NCBI RefSeq assembly: GCF_020536995.1
Contig: NC_068358.1
Coordinates: forward strand, 49,815,780-49,879,779
Direction: 5' to 3'
DNA length: 64,000 nt
Source: Dreissena polymorpha
Lineage: Eukaryota > Mollusca > Bivalvia > Myida > Dreissenidae
Both the position numbers and the translations under genes were made by a program. The notes beneath the pieces were generated by a model, which saw nothing but the letters and a program-made list of their open reading frames with translations, was not told the DNA's origin and made no database searches. Numbering within the stretch: the first letter of the stretch is position 1; the number at the start of each line of letters is the position of its first letter. Below are positions 33,616 to 45,201 of the stretch, one piece after another.

Positions 33616-34439
33616 TGAATTATTTATATTTATGCATATTTTATATATTCAGATTTAGACTGACCTCTCGAGAAGTTTTAGTCAGAGTAAGTAGTCAATT
33701 TCTACTTCTATATGTGAAACGTCATATTTAATACAAAAACGACCTTTTAGTACCATTACTGGCTAGTATCGGATTGAGAATTATGTAACCATGTTAAATT
33801 TCCAAACAATTTTGAATAAGCAAAATAAATGAGTCCCCTGCGTACTTTAAACCAGTTTGTTTCATTTTAATACTTACATCAGATTATTCATGAATAATAT
33901 TTTGTATGAGTTGCAACATCACAATATAAATACATAATATTTTACATGGGGTTTGAAGTAATACGCTAAAATTGTTTCTTAAGTAACATATCGGCGGCCC
34001 AATGTGATTCGAATCATCGGTATTTTATTATTTACTAAATAGTATGTATCTTATTTATTTATTATGCATGTTAAATAAGTTGAAAATAAAATGTTCATTG
34101 TTATTAAGTTTAAATCGCGTGAATAAATTCATATAAAAACCTTAATGTAGTACTGGTAAAAATATTTTGAAGCGTTCGATAACGGTCATTTAAAAATTCA
34201 CCAAGTTCATTTAGAGAAATTCGCACACCGATGTGATTCGGTATTTACATACGGTATTCAAGAAACTAAAAAGTGTCCGTTTGACAGGGCGTGATACAAA
34301 ATATCTCTTAACTCTGGTTACAGTCTAATCAAAGATCTATAAAGAAACAAAGATAAGTGTTATCGGATATGCACAGAAAGATTCCACTCACGTGAGAATG
34401 TGACGTGCGCCATCTTATCGTGATTTTATCTTTACTACA
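33616..34439. other. No gene seen
   Basis: AT-rich DNA without a supported ORF or element end. Confidence 0.3.
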
Positions 34440-34445
34440 CATGTG

Positions 34446-34790
34446 TATGGTGTACGAACTGGTCCAAAACTATTTTAAACTGTCCGGGACGGTTTAATAA
34501 ACTGTCCCGGACAGTTACTTACTTTATAACCGCTAGTGCGTCTGTAAACCGTACCGGGCGATTTATTTTCTGGATTACAAACCGTCCGATACAGTTTAGG
34601 AAACTGTCCGGGACGGTTTCCTGGCGTAAATTATAGTACGTCTATTAGAGTTTATACCGTCCCGGACAGTTTAAACCGTCCCGGACGGTTTATGCGCACG
34701 AACGGTCCAAAACTTTCATAAACCGTCCCGGACGGTTTGTAAACCGTCCCGGACAGTTTAGAATAGTTTTGGACCAGTTCGTACACCATA
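34446..34790. mobile_element. Foldback MITE made of CCGTCCCGGACGG palindromes
   Basis: The TIRs are about 50 bp, beginning TATGGTGTACGAACTGGTCC and ending AACTGTCCGGGACGGTTT, with about one mismatch. CATGTG flanks both ends (34440-34445 and 34791-34796), a likely 6-bp target duplication. The interior holds about nine copies of AAACCGTCCCGGACGGTTT, itself a palindrome, in both variants (ACTGTCC and ACCGTCC). The whole 345 bp can fold on itself at two scales. No ORF. Confidence 0.85.
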
Positions 34791-34796
34791 CATGTG

Positions 34797-35537
34797 CAGT
34801 CATGTAGTGTTACATACCAGCAAACGCTCTTAATCCACAATGGGGACAGAGAAGTCGTTCGCGCCTCTATCTCAGATGTGTATTCAAAATGTTTATTGTT
34901 TCGTTAGTATTATAAATATCATTTATAAGTATGAATATCTTCTAAACTACTTCAGCTATTTTCGGCTTTAGCTTTTCATATTACTTCATTCAAACATGAA
35001 AAGTTAATTTAGAAATAGTTGACGACAAATGCGGATACGCACTTTTGAATAAGAAAATATGCATAGGCCTGCAATGTTACACAGTTTCGCTTATGAATAT
35101 CTCCGAGACTATTCACGTTAAAATGAAAAGGTTTTCTTAACCTTGTACATTTTTATAATACCGTTAGAATGATAGTAAATCAGAATTATTGTAAAGAAGC
35201 AAAAACGTTTTAGGCACGCGGATCATTCTCCTAGCAGAGTTGTCGTTCGTGTCTCAACAATGTAATGGATGTAATGGGCCGCATTGTAAGGGAATGAACG
35301 CGGATATGAACTTTTCAATAGGAAATCTGCATCCGCATGATATGCTACAAAAATCGCTTATGAATATCTCCAAAATGATTCTATATAAAATCAAAAAGTT
35401 TTTCGTAACCGTGTACATTTTTATTTTACCGTTAAATTGATACGTACCGTTAAATATAAGTAAGTATTTATACAGAAACAATACAGTTTTAGGCAAAGGC
35501 GGACACGTACTGTTAAATAAGAAAATCCGCATCGGCC
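34797..35537. repeat. Repeated TTATGAATATCTCC blocks, no gene
   Basis: Similar blocks recur at 35088, 35357 and 36069 (CGCTTATGAATATCTCC), each followed by AAAATgAAAAgGTTTTC-like and GTACATTTTTAT phrases. They form a loose tandem repeat of roughly 265 bp, cut by the TTAA MITE at 35538. Confidence 0.45.
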
Positions 35538-36054
35538 TTAAAGGGATCTTTTCACGCTTTGGTAAATTGACAAAATTGAAAAAAGTTGTTTCAGATTCGC
35601 AAATTTTCGTTTTAGTTATGATATTTGTGAGGAAACAGTAATACTGAACATTTACCATGGTCTAATATAGCCATTATATGCATCTTTTGACGATTTTAAA
35701 ACCTAAAAATTATAAAGCGTTGCAACGCGAAACGATTGAATAATTTGGAGAGTTCTGTTTTTGTCGTTAAATTTTGTGAAACTACGAAGATTGCTTATAT
35801 AAGGTATAAAATACGTCAAGTATGTGTACTTGGCGGAATAGCTCAGTAGGCTAAAGCGTTTTTACTTCAGGACTCTGGCAGGACTCCAGGGGTCACTGGT
35901 TCGAAACCTGATCCGGGCAATGTTCTTTTCTTTTTTTAAATTTTATTCTTGATTTTTTACTGAACTTTTACGATCCAATGTTTACATTTATCGATATAAA
36001 GCATTTAATGAATAAGTTAAAAAAATGCCAAAATCTGTGAAAAGGCCCCTTTAA
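35538..36054 (+). mobile_element. TTAA MITE with tRNA-like core, copy 2
   Basis: It has the same ends as copy 1 (TTAAAGGGATCTTTTCACGC and GTGAAAAGGCCCCTTTAA) and a TTAA at each border. It is 517 bp long and very close to copy 3 (51499). The tRNA-like block is at 35832-35919. The repeat that it interrupts continues on the other side. Confidence 0.9.
35832..35919 (+). other. tRNA-like Pol III promoter region in MITE copy 2
   Basis: The A-box-like TAGCTCAGTAGG and B-box GGTTCGAAACC are present. Between them an extra CTCTGGCAGGACTCCAGGGG stretch makes the block about 8 nt longer than in copy 1. It is tRNA-derived but unlikely to fold as a working tRNA. Confidence 0.7.
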
Positions 36055-38638
36055 ATGTTACCAAGATTCGCTTATGAATATCTCCGAGAGGATAAGTTTG
36101 AAGTAGTGGGGTCATAAGGCTTATTTTGAATAGGTTTTATTTTCTTTTGTATTGTGTCCACCAAAATGTGACATGTCTTGAAAGTACAACAAATCTTTCT
36201 GTATGAAAACTATTTTGCGGTGTGTGTGTGGTGAGAGTAAACAGATTTATCAAGAAGAAACAACACTATAATAAGTATATTGTAGAAATGTTGGCCACAT
36301 TCTATAATCAGCTGAATTCGGACTGAGCACCTTCGTGGCTCGAGTCATTTTTCTTCAATCCCCTTCCCCGACAATCCACATACACGATATTGAAAGTTAG
36401 ATCCAAAAAGAAGGAAGCAGCAGCTGCCGCAGTTATGCTAGAACTTCAATGCTCAACGCCGCTTATAGAGAAAGTGGAGCCTGAGACAGACACATCATTG
36501 ATGTTTATTTGAAGTTGTACAGGTGCATGGATGATGATATGCAGCGGCTTCTCTTGGAAAAGGCTGCCCGTGGGAGTACGAATATGGTACACCGGATAAC
36601 TTCGAAAATTATAAGTTCCAAATTAGTTTCAATAGTTGATTATGACAGAAATGCAAATTATTCTTAGCGCATTCAATAATCATTTGGTTACAGTATTCGT
36701 TTTGGTGCATGGGAAAGCACACTATCTCGCACAATCCATAACGTGTTAGAAATATCGTGACATAAAAGGCAGCATTATACTGGCCCATACGGGAGTAGTT
36801 GCAATAATTCAACGATCAGATTTATAACCCAAAGGATTGCTGAGAATTGCAATGCGCTGTCTATTGTCATGACCTGCTAAATTTACCACTCCATGGGCTA
36901 AGGAACACTGATACTGCAAAAACTTATCAAAGTTTACCCGTTTAAAGCACAAACTCATGTAAATGGTACCATTAAAGCAAGAAATAATTACTTTTTTACT
37001 TTGTTTTATTTGATGTATCCTAACTCGATAACGGTGTCGAACAAATGCCGAATATTTACACTGTTCCAAATTTCAAAATTAAAATGTCAGCAAGAATAAT
37101 GTGTTGAAACATTGTCTTTTGTTTTAGGGTTGTATGCAAAGGATAACGTCCGTAGGCTGCCATTAAGGTAAATGTAATGTGTTTTTGAAGTTTATGCATC
37201 GCTTTCCTTCAATGGTAACGAACGACGTCAGTTCAGTGATGCGCACGAAATCTGTGCATATGTACTCACAGAGCCGCCACAGCAAAAATTATCAAAGGCT
37301 CTGGGAGTACGTTTATATGGACTAACATAGGAGGAGCTGAGAAAAACGATGCCAATGTGCTTCTGCACCCACTTTTGATCAAAGGTTCCGTTATCATTGC
37401 TTGTTATGAGATCAGTTGAGAGAAACCGTCAAACTTGGTTGCACAAAACACAACTTATTCGAAATACAAAATGCACAAAGTACTGTATCTGATTCGGGTT
37501 ACATCGCAAAAAGTGTCCAATTCCTACGAAGGAAGAACTACAGACAAGCATATCACAGAAACTTATGGGATTCTAACAAAAAACATGGAAGCCGCTTTAC
37601 TCTATTTCTTAAAGCAAACACATTAAAACCACAGATCAGAGTTAATTGATATTTGGCAGTACAAAACACGCAGAAAATGACCTTGATGAGATTCCTTGAT
37701 ACTGAGCCGATTTTGTTACCCATGCTCTGATATTATTGTATAACAAGTGTTTTATGTACATTGACACAGTTACTTTTCTTTTTTTCAAAGCCCAATAAAG
37801 TATTCACTGTAGTATATGCATGTGTCTGATAAATAAAATATACGTCATTTTCATAAATACACCTTGCAAAACTGCATATAAAGCAGTGTTGCTAATAAGA
37901 GTATTTTATCTTGTCAAAAAAACTAGTTAATTGAGAATTTAAAATACTTTAGTACCGTATAGTTGTCCGTAGCACATATATTCCTGTTATTTAAGGGCCT
38001 TGGTGAGATCCCTGTTAAATAAAAGTCAAAGTAGCTTGCAAACCATCAGCTTTGTCGGCTACCCAACAGCGGGCTTATCCCATTTGCCTTAACAAAATAA
38101 TTATGCACATCATGCATATAGCGGATTTTCATGTGCATCTCATTTAGAAGGATATTGCTACGATTATTGTTAGTAATTGTCCCATGTCTGTGGAATGCCC
38201 CATTCAGAATTATAAATAATACGTACATTCTTTACTAGCTAGATGACAAGTCCATTATCAATAATGCATGTAATAATTTGGGATTATTTGACTTTTAAAT
38301 ATGACCCTGACTTAAGAGTTATGGAGTCTGACGAACCATCATCTTCTCATCGTTAACATTAGCGAGTTTTTTTTAATTGCGTAAATAATAATTAGTTACA
38401 GTATGTACACTGCTAAAAACTTTTTAATATGTCAGATAGCATGTGTGCAATGAGGATGTAAAAACATAAATAGATGTCCAACATTATGCTAGTGTGATGC
38501 TCTGAGAACACTAAAAGTCAAGAGTGTGTATTTCAAATTTGAGGTCCTTCTGCCCCTGAGGCTGCATTATGTGAGTACACAGTGTGTCCCATAACTCTTT
38601 GCTATGTGTTTATTATTTAAAGATATAATATTTTCAGT
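36055..38638. other. No recognised gene
   Basis: Small ORFs such as 37069-36809 and 36812-36609 (minus) and 37416-37649 (plus) have no family features. The first two lie end to end on one strand and could be a relic of one gene, but nothing identifies it. Confidence 0.3.
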
Positions 38639-39177
38639 GTGGTCATTCCGTTCCTAGATGGTAACATCCCTAAAGGTCCATCCTATGGTATTTACATTTC
38701 GCAGTTGGTACGTTATGCCAGAGCATGTTCATGTATTCAAGATTTTAATGATCGTAATCTTATTTTAACGAAGAAATTGCTAAAACAAGGTTTTTTGTAT
38801 CATAACCTAAGAAGTAAATTCGCTAAATTTCACTCAAAGTATGGTGATTTAATTTCAAAATATAATGTTTCTTTGAAAAGGCATTTAAATAATGGAATTT
38901 CCCATCCATCATTTTATGGAGATATTTTGAAGCGTGTTCGCAACTTAAAATATGTTAAAGAAAATATTTATATTAAACTTTTCAATTTAATTAAATCGTT
39001 TTTAACAAAAGGATATGATGCTAACGTACTTACAAACACGTGTTTGTTGGTTTTCGATTCATTATATCTTTCTTCTCTTAAAATTTGGAATCTTTAAAGT
39101 GACATTATGGGCATTTTTCACTGTTGAACATAATTGTGTATTTGTGTCGTATGAACAAATCTGCATGAAAACTACAT
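38639..39177 (+). pseudogene. Penelope-like element, C-terminal fragment and 3' UTR
   Basis: A single open frame of 152 residues (IPFLDGNIPKGPSYGIYISQ to SLYLSSLKIWNL) is about 85-90% identical, by eye, to the end of the gene at 30537-32626 on the other strand. The 3' UTR matches 30414-30536. It is 5'-truncated just before FPFLDGN. The frame is intact over what remains, so this copy is younger than or equal in age to the longer one. Confidence 0.8.
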
Positions 39178-39289
39178 TTTAGACTCACTCCACACATCGA
39201 ATCATAAATTTCACGGGCGTCTGTCTATAACACAATTTTAATATGCGTAAATAAATAAATATAAACAATAAAACGACACATAACAACAA

Positions 39290-39510
39290 CAAGAGGGCCA
39301 GGATGGCCCTGTATCGCTCCACTGTTTTTTAAGCGAAAAAAAAAATGCGCATGGGTTGAAAAATACTCAAGCATGTGACCTTCTCTGTCTATCCCTCGTC
39401 CCACTGGGCGCTTAAAGTTGGAAGGGTGAGCATTTTTATAAATGGAAAAAGTTACTACCATGTTAACTAAACAGACTAAAAAGCCCGGGAATTGTTCCTT
39501 TGAAGCACAG
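39290..39510. repeat. Bivalve-type AGAGGGCCAGGATGGCC repeat fragment
   Basis: AAGAGGGCCAGGATGGCCCT is followed by GTATCGCTCCACTG. I recall this as a dispersed bivalve repeat head with a short inverted GGGCCAGGATGGCCC. The rest is unassigned. Confidence 0.5.
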
Positions 39511-39965
39511 TCCCATTGCATTATAACGTAGGTACATTTACCTCTCCAAAAGATATTGTCGTTCTTTCTATTTCACATATTTTTAGATGCTGAAGATCAA
39601 ATATACGCATTTGATTTGAAACAGATTCACAAGACCCATATGAATCAAAATGCCTTAACCCGTTACCAAACGACACATTTTGGACTTTCCCAATTTGAAA
39701 AAGGTTGCAGATGACAATTAAATTGTAATGGAATATTAAGGAAATAATCAGGTAGGGTAGAAATAATTGTGATAAAAGGAGAAATTGCTCATCTTGAGCA
39801 ATTTCTCATTTTATCATAATTATTTATAAAGTCGTCAGCTATAAACCCGTAAAATCCTGTTGGTGTTTGGTAAAGGGTTAATAATCTCTGGTTCCTTCTT
39901 AGAGCCGTTCACACATTTATAACAAATACAATAGTAGCATCTTTCATTGTAAAGAATCATCTCAA
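39511..39965. other. No gene seen
   Basis: Contains an inverted repeat near 39768-39818, where TTGTGATAAAAGGAGAAATT and its near-complement AATTTCTCATTTTATCATAA surround GCTCATCTTGAGC. This could form a hairpin of about 20 bp. Confidence 0.5.
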
Positions 39966-40955
39966 ACAAGGGCTGTTTGTAAAACATGCATGCCCCCCAT
40001 ATGGGCTGTCAGTTGTAGTGGTAGCCATTGAGTGAATACGTTTTTGGCACTGTGACCTTGACCTTTGACCTAGTGACCTGAAAATCAATAGGGGTCCATC
40101 TGTGAGTCATGATTAATGTACCTATGAAGTTTCATGATCCTAGGCGTAAGCTTTCTTTAGTTATCATCCGGAAACTATTTTACTGTGTGAAGTCACTGTG
40201 ACCTTGACCTAGTGACCTGAAAGTCAAAAGGGGTCATCTGCGAGTCATGATAAATGTACCTATGAAGTTTCATGATCCTAGGCGTAAGCGTTCTTGAGTT
40301 ATAATCCGGAAACCATTTTTCTAAGTTGAGTCACCGTGACCTTTGACCTAGTGACCTGAAAATCAATAGGGGTAATCTGCGAGTCATGATCCATGTACCT
40401 ATGAAGTTTCATGATCCTAGGAATAAGCGTTCTTGAGTTATTATCCAGAAAACATTTTACTATTTCGGGTCACAGTGACCTTGACCTTTCACCTGAGAAT
40501 AAATAGGGGTCATCTGCGAATCATGATCAATGCACCTATGAAGTTTCATGATCCTAGGCATAAAACGTTCTTGAGTTATCATCCGGAAACAATTTTACTT
40601 TTTCCAGTCACCGTGACCTTGACCTTTAACCTAGTGACCTGGAAATCAATAGGGGTCATCTGCGAGTCATGATCAATGTACCTATGAAGTTTCATGGTCA
40701 TAGGCATAAGCGTTCTTGAGTTATCATCCCGAAAACATTTTACTATTTCGGGTCACCGTGACCTTGACCTTTGACCTAGTGACCTCAAAATCAACAGGGT
40801 CATCTGCGAGTCATGATCAATGTACCTTTAAAGTGTCATGATCCTAGGCCTAAGCGTTCTTGAGTTATCATCCAAAAACCATCTGGTGGACGGACATACG
40901 GACGACGGACGGACCGACATGTGCAAAACAATAAACACCCTCTTCGAATAAATAT
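39966..40955 (+). repeat. Tandem repeat with DR1-like motifs, copy 1
   Basis: The head is GGCTGTTTGTAAAACATGCA and CCCCCATATGGGC. Then come about seven units of roughly 120 bp, each with CGTGACCTTGACCTTTGACC, TAGTGACCT, GAGTCATGATCAATGTACC and TTCTTGAGTTATCATCCGGA. The foot is GACGGACCGACATGTGCAAA. The same head, units and foot are at 53998-55036, so it moves or spreads as one element with a variable unit number. TGACCTTTGACCT is a direct repeat of AGGTCA spaced by one base. Confidence 0.85.
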
Positions 40956-41584
40956 AATTAACAGCCCACACATCCCTTAGACCAACAGGCCTGAGAATAT
41001 TATGATAATCATAAAATTATTTCTTATGTTTATAAATGTATTTAATTAAGTAATACATTTGACTTCTACGATCAATTCATAACTTATATTAAGAAAATTA
41101 TAAAATAATCAGAAATTTATATGGATCGTTGAGCAATTGACAATCATATCTCCACAATTCATGAGTCAAAATTCATAAATGGAACAATGAATCATTAGTT
41201 ATTAAAAAGCAGCTTATACGATAGTTAAGAACATTGCACTTCATTAATTTCAACACCTTCTCTTGGATACAAAGTTTGAGTTTACAATGCAGTATAATAT
41301 ATAGACTTTTCTGGAAATAATTATGTTCATGGAAGTTGTGTTTTAAAATCAATGAGATATTATTAAACTGGTTTAAACACTACAAAAAAGACATTAAATA
41401 AACATGTCATCCGAAATTGTATTATCCGGATATATGGTCACTTTCGACATATTTAAATAAATCCCGACTTTTTTCAGTTTATAAGAAAAACATTCAGAAC
41501 ACATGTTCTTACTTCAATTCCTTTGTAAGCAGTCACCATTTGATCTAAACTGGTTCTAAATGACAGGATTTTATCTCATGTTTA
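40956..41584. other. No gene seen
   Basis: AT-rich DNA without a supported ORF. Confidence 0.3.
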
Positions 41585-41589
41585 CAAGA

Positions 41590-41810
41590 TTGTTGTTGTT
41601 GTTCGTCACAGCCACACGGCCGCAGTCATCTCCCCTGGTAAACGTCATATGTTCAGTTTTGTGACCTCCCGGGACAGGGTCAAATTTGAGCCCTGGGGAA
41701 TAATTTTAACAAATTTGGTAGAGAACTATTAGATATCACAACATACCAAATTTAGTAGCCCTATGCTCTATAATTAAGAACAAGAAGATTTTTGAAGTTT
41801 GCGCAAAATA
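41590..41810 (+). repeat. GACCCCAGGGGC tandem repeat, part left of the hAT
   Basis: The head (GTTGTTGTTCGTCACAGCCA, CACGGCCG) and the first unit (CAGGGTCAAATTTGAGCCCT to TTTGAAGTTTGCGCAAAATA) belong to the repeat that resumes at 45202 after the hAT transposon. Confidence 0.75.
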
Positions 41811-44800
41811 CAGGGGCGTAGATAATGGGGGGGCAGGGGGGGGGGCGGCCGCCCCCCCAATATTTCGGCTAGTCATCGTTATATAAATAAATGTAAAATC
41901 CCAAAAAAATCGCCGCCCCAAAACCAGTATTTTTGTAATCACGCGCCGTCAGTGCAGAAACCATGTGTCCCCTAGGTAAAATAATGGGATGGTTGGAACC
42001 TCTTAATGTTGATGGCAACATTATTCAGACACTATAATGTTTATTTAACTTGCCTGGCAAAACAACCCTTCTTCGAAACTGCTTGAATCATAAACACACT
42101 GTCAGTGCTAATGTCTTCACTGTTTATCTCAGACTGCAGAACATTCCAGGAATTAGACAGTAATGACCATTAGTATCATGTCAACAGTCTCTGCAATCAA
42201 ATACGCGTGAAAAACATTCATTAGTTTGAAAATATTTTTGTTCTCTAAGTACATCAGTTATTATTTGATTAGAAATCATTGAAACAATATCATATATGTA
42301 ATTGTTTAATGTTCAAAATGAGTATTCCTAATCAGCCTCGAAATTTTGCGTTTCCTAAGCGTACATTTGGGAAGAAGAAGCCAGAACAGCGTTCATTCCA
42401 ATCTTGTTGGTTTGATTCCTTCACATGGCTCCACTACAATGAGGTATGTATATTAGTATTAAATTTTAATTTGCGATCGTTCTTATCTTTTCTGAACCTA
42501 ACGTTGATCTAAATACAAACGAAATTTAGAAAAAAGGCACAACATACAAAAAATACTCGTATTGTAAAAAAAAAATGTTGCTTAATAATGTTTCTTATTA
42601 TTATCATTAATATTTAACACAAAATTTATTACAATGTTATTCTTTTCAGAGCCGGGACCTTGCGTTCTGCCACCTCTGCATGGCGGCCAAGAAGTTGGGC
42701 AAGATCGGCAACACGAAGGTGGACGGCAGCTTCATCAGTGATGGCTTCTCCAAATGGAAAGCGGGTACCGAGAAGTTCCGGAAGCACGAAAAAAGCGAGT
42801 GCCACAAGGAGGCGGTCGAGCGACTGGTGACGCTTCCCGCCACGACGCGTGACGTGGGGGAGATGCTGTCAGCGGGGCACGCTAAGGAGAAGGCCGACAA
42901 CCGGAAGCAGCTGCTGCAAATCCTACGCAGCATACGGTTCCTCGCACGCCAGGGCATCGCGCTACGTGGGCACGACGACGATGAGGGGAACTTCATGCAG
43001 CTGCTACAACACCACGGGGAGACGGACAGCTCTATTCTCGCGTGGCTGGAACGGAAGCGGGACAAGTTCGTCGCCCCTGATATCCAGAATGAAATACTCC
43101 AGCTCATGGCACTGCGCATCCTCCGTAAAGTGGCCAGCGACATCAAGACAAACGAGTTCTACACAATCATGGCTGACGAGACAACAGACAAGTCCAACCG
43201 AGAACAAGTGGTGGTAGTCTTCAGACACGTGGACGAGGACTTAAATGTGCACGAGGACTTTGTTGGGTTTCACCAAGTAAATTCCATTGACGCCACTACA
43301 CTGACGTCGCTCATAGAAGACACTCTTCTAAGAATGAACCTATCATTGAGCCAGTGCAGAGGGCAGTGTTATGACGGGGCCAGCAACATGACCGGAGCGA
43401 AGCGTGGTGTGGCGACCAACATCTTAGCAAAGGAGGAGCGAGCTGTGTTCACGCACTGCTACGGACATGCACTCAATCTGGCCGTTGGGGACTGTGTACG
43501 TCAGTGCAAGCTCTTGCGCGACACCATGGATACAGTGCATGAAGTCTCCAAACTGATTAAGTATTCACCAAAGAGGGACAGTACCTTACAGACCCTGAAG
43601 GAGGAGATGAGCCCCGATACCCCTGGTTTCCGTGTACTGTGCCCCAAGAGATGGACAGTGCGTGCAGCAAGCCTGTGTAGTGTCTTAGACAACTACACTG
43701 TGTTACAGACCTTGTGGGACACCTGCTACGAGCAGACCAAAGACTCGGAGATCCGTTCCAGGATAGTAGGCGTGCGGTCCCAGATGGAGAGCTTCGACCT
43801 CTTCTTTGGTGTCCATCTGGGTTACATCATCCTGCGACATACAGACAACTTGAGCCGCACCCTACAACAGAAGGACATGTCCGCATCAGAGGGTCAGGCA
43901 GTTGCTTCAATGACGGTGGAAACATTGACCAGCAAGCGCTCCGACGATGCCTTCGACAAGTTTTGGGTTGACGTCAACAGCCAGCTCGATGACGTCGACG
44001 TAGGAGAGCCAGTGGTTCCCAGGCGACGCAAGATGCCGAAACGCTATGACGTTGGAACCGGGGCCCACGAGTATCCAGCCACAGCACGTGATCGGTACCG
44101 CCAGGTCTACTTTGAAGCATTCGATTTGGTGATCGCGTGTATCAAGGACAGATTCGATCAGCCAGGCTACAAAACCTACAGATCCCTCCAAGACCTTCTG
44201 GTGTGCTGCGCCTGTGGTGGTGACTACGCCACTCATCTGCGGAGCGTGATGGACTTCTACAGGGACGACTTCAACGAGCAGGCGCTCACCACTCAGCTGG
44301 AGACGTACCAGGTCGCCGTACGGGACAAGAAGGTCAAGACCATCACGGACATTGTCACGTTCTTCCGCGACTTGTCTCCTGAGTCTCGCCTCTTTTTCTC
44401 GGAGGTGATGCGCGTCCTCCGCCACGTCCTGGTAATGCCCGCCACCAACGCCACCAGCGAGAGGTCCTTCTCCGGCCTGAGACGCTTGAAGACGTACCTC
44501 CGGACGTCTATGACACAGGAGAGACTCACCCACCTCATGACGCTCCACGTGCACAGGTGTGCTACCGACGTAATGGACTTGTTAGATGTTGCCAATGAGT
44601 TCGTCAGTGTGAATGAATCACGGTTAACTATCTTCGGGAAGTTTTCATAGAATGTGACACTTGGCATTAACATTACGCGAACAGTGCATGATAAATTGTG
44701 GCTTAAAAATGAATTATCCGTATTTTTTGTTTATTTAACTTAATTTAATAATATTTATCCATCCTGGTTCAGTATTTTAATAGTGCTCGAAATGTGGATA

Positions 44801-45201
44801 CATTCTTTACTAATCATGTCATATTGTATTGGTTGTTGTGTATTTTCATGTGGTTATTTATAACACTCTCCCATTTTCAGGTGTTAAATATGTCCATCAG
44901 TAATAAAATATATCCGTTGTGAATGTAATGTTAATGTTTTTATTTTTCATATCACTTGTAAAACACCGTCATTAAAATACATAAACATTTACTTAATTTT
45001 ATGTTGTAATTAGAGTTTTTGGAAAGAAAACAATAACATTTATATCAACATGAAAGTTCCCCAAAAACGCACCATTTTAATTGTAATTGTAATTTTTTTC
45101 GGAACCACGGGAGAGGACAACCCTCTCAAACGAACCTCTTTATGTTCCCAGTACAGAAACTGGACCGCCCCCCCAATGTTGGGAGGTTATCTACGCCCCT
45201 G
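41811..45201 (+). mobile_element. hAT DNA transposon, apparently complete
   Basis: The TIRs are CAGGGGCGTAGATAA (41811-41825) and its exact complement TTATCTACGCCCCTG (45187-45201), inside longer G/C-rich ends (GGGGGGGCAGGGG left, CCGCCCCCCCAATG right). AAATA flanks both sides (41806-41810 and 45202-45206). The surrounding tandem repeat reads GCACAAAATAGGCCTTATAT elsewhere, so the empty site has one AAATA and the target duplication is 5 bp rather than the usual 8 of hATs. I recall a hAT5 group with 5-bp duplications. With intact TIRs and an open two-exon transposase, this copy looks whole and recent. Confidence 0.92.
42309..44650 (+). CDS. hAT transposase (ZMYM1-like / TTF-type finger), two exons
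   Basis: Exon 1 is 42309-42443 and exon 2 is 42650-44650, joined across an intron with GTATGT and TTCTTTTCAG ends. The splice falls between codons and gives WLHYNE-SRDLAFCHLC, rebuilding the TTF-type zinc finger (W...Y....D..FC..C...KFRKHEKSECH). The 711-residue product then has the RNase H-like core: D221 (MADETTD), D287 (CYDGASNM) and E649 (ATSERSFSGLRRL, in the hAT dimerisation region). The start is the ATG at 42309 or 42318; an in-frame TTG at 42279 is not used as a start here. The exon 2 part is much GC-richer than the AT-rich surroundings. It cuts and pastes the element by its TIRs. No stop or frameshift is seen. Confidence 0.92.

Noticed and set aside
36609-37069. Two adjacent minus-strand ORFs as a host gene
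   Set aside because: Only 67 and 86 residues, with no domain, no splice pattern and a composition typical of AT-rich DNA.
43907-44673. Antisense ORFs of up to 215 residues in the hAT transposase
   Set aside because: GC-rich coding DNA yields open antisense frames; the sense frame has all hAT motifs.
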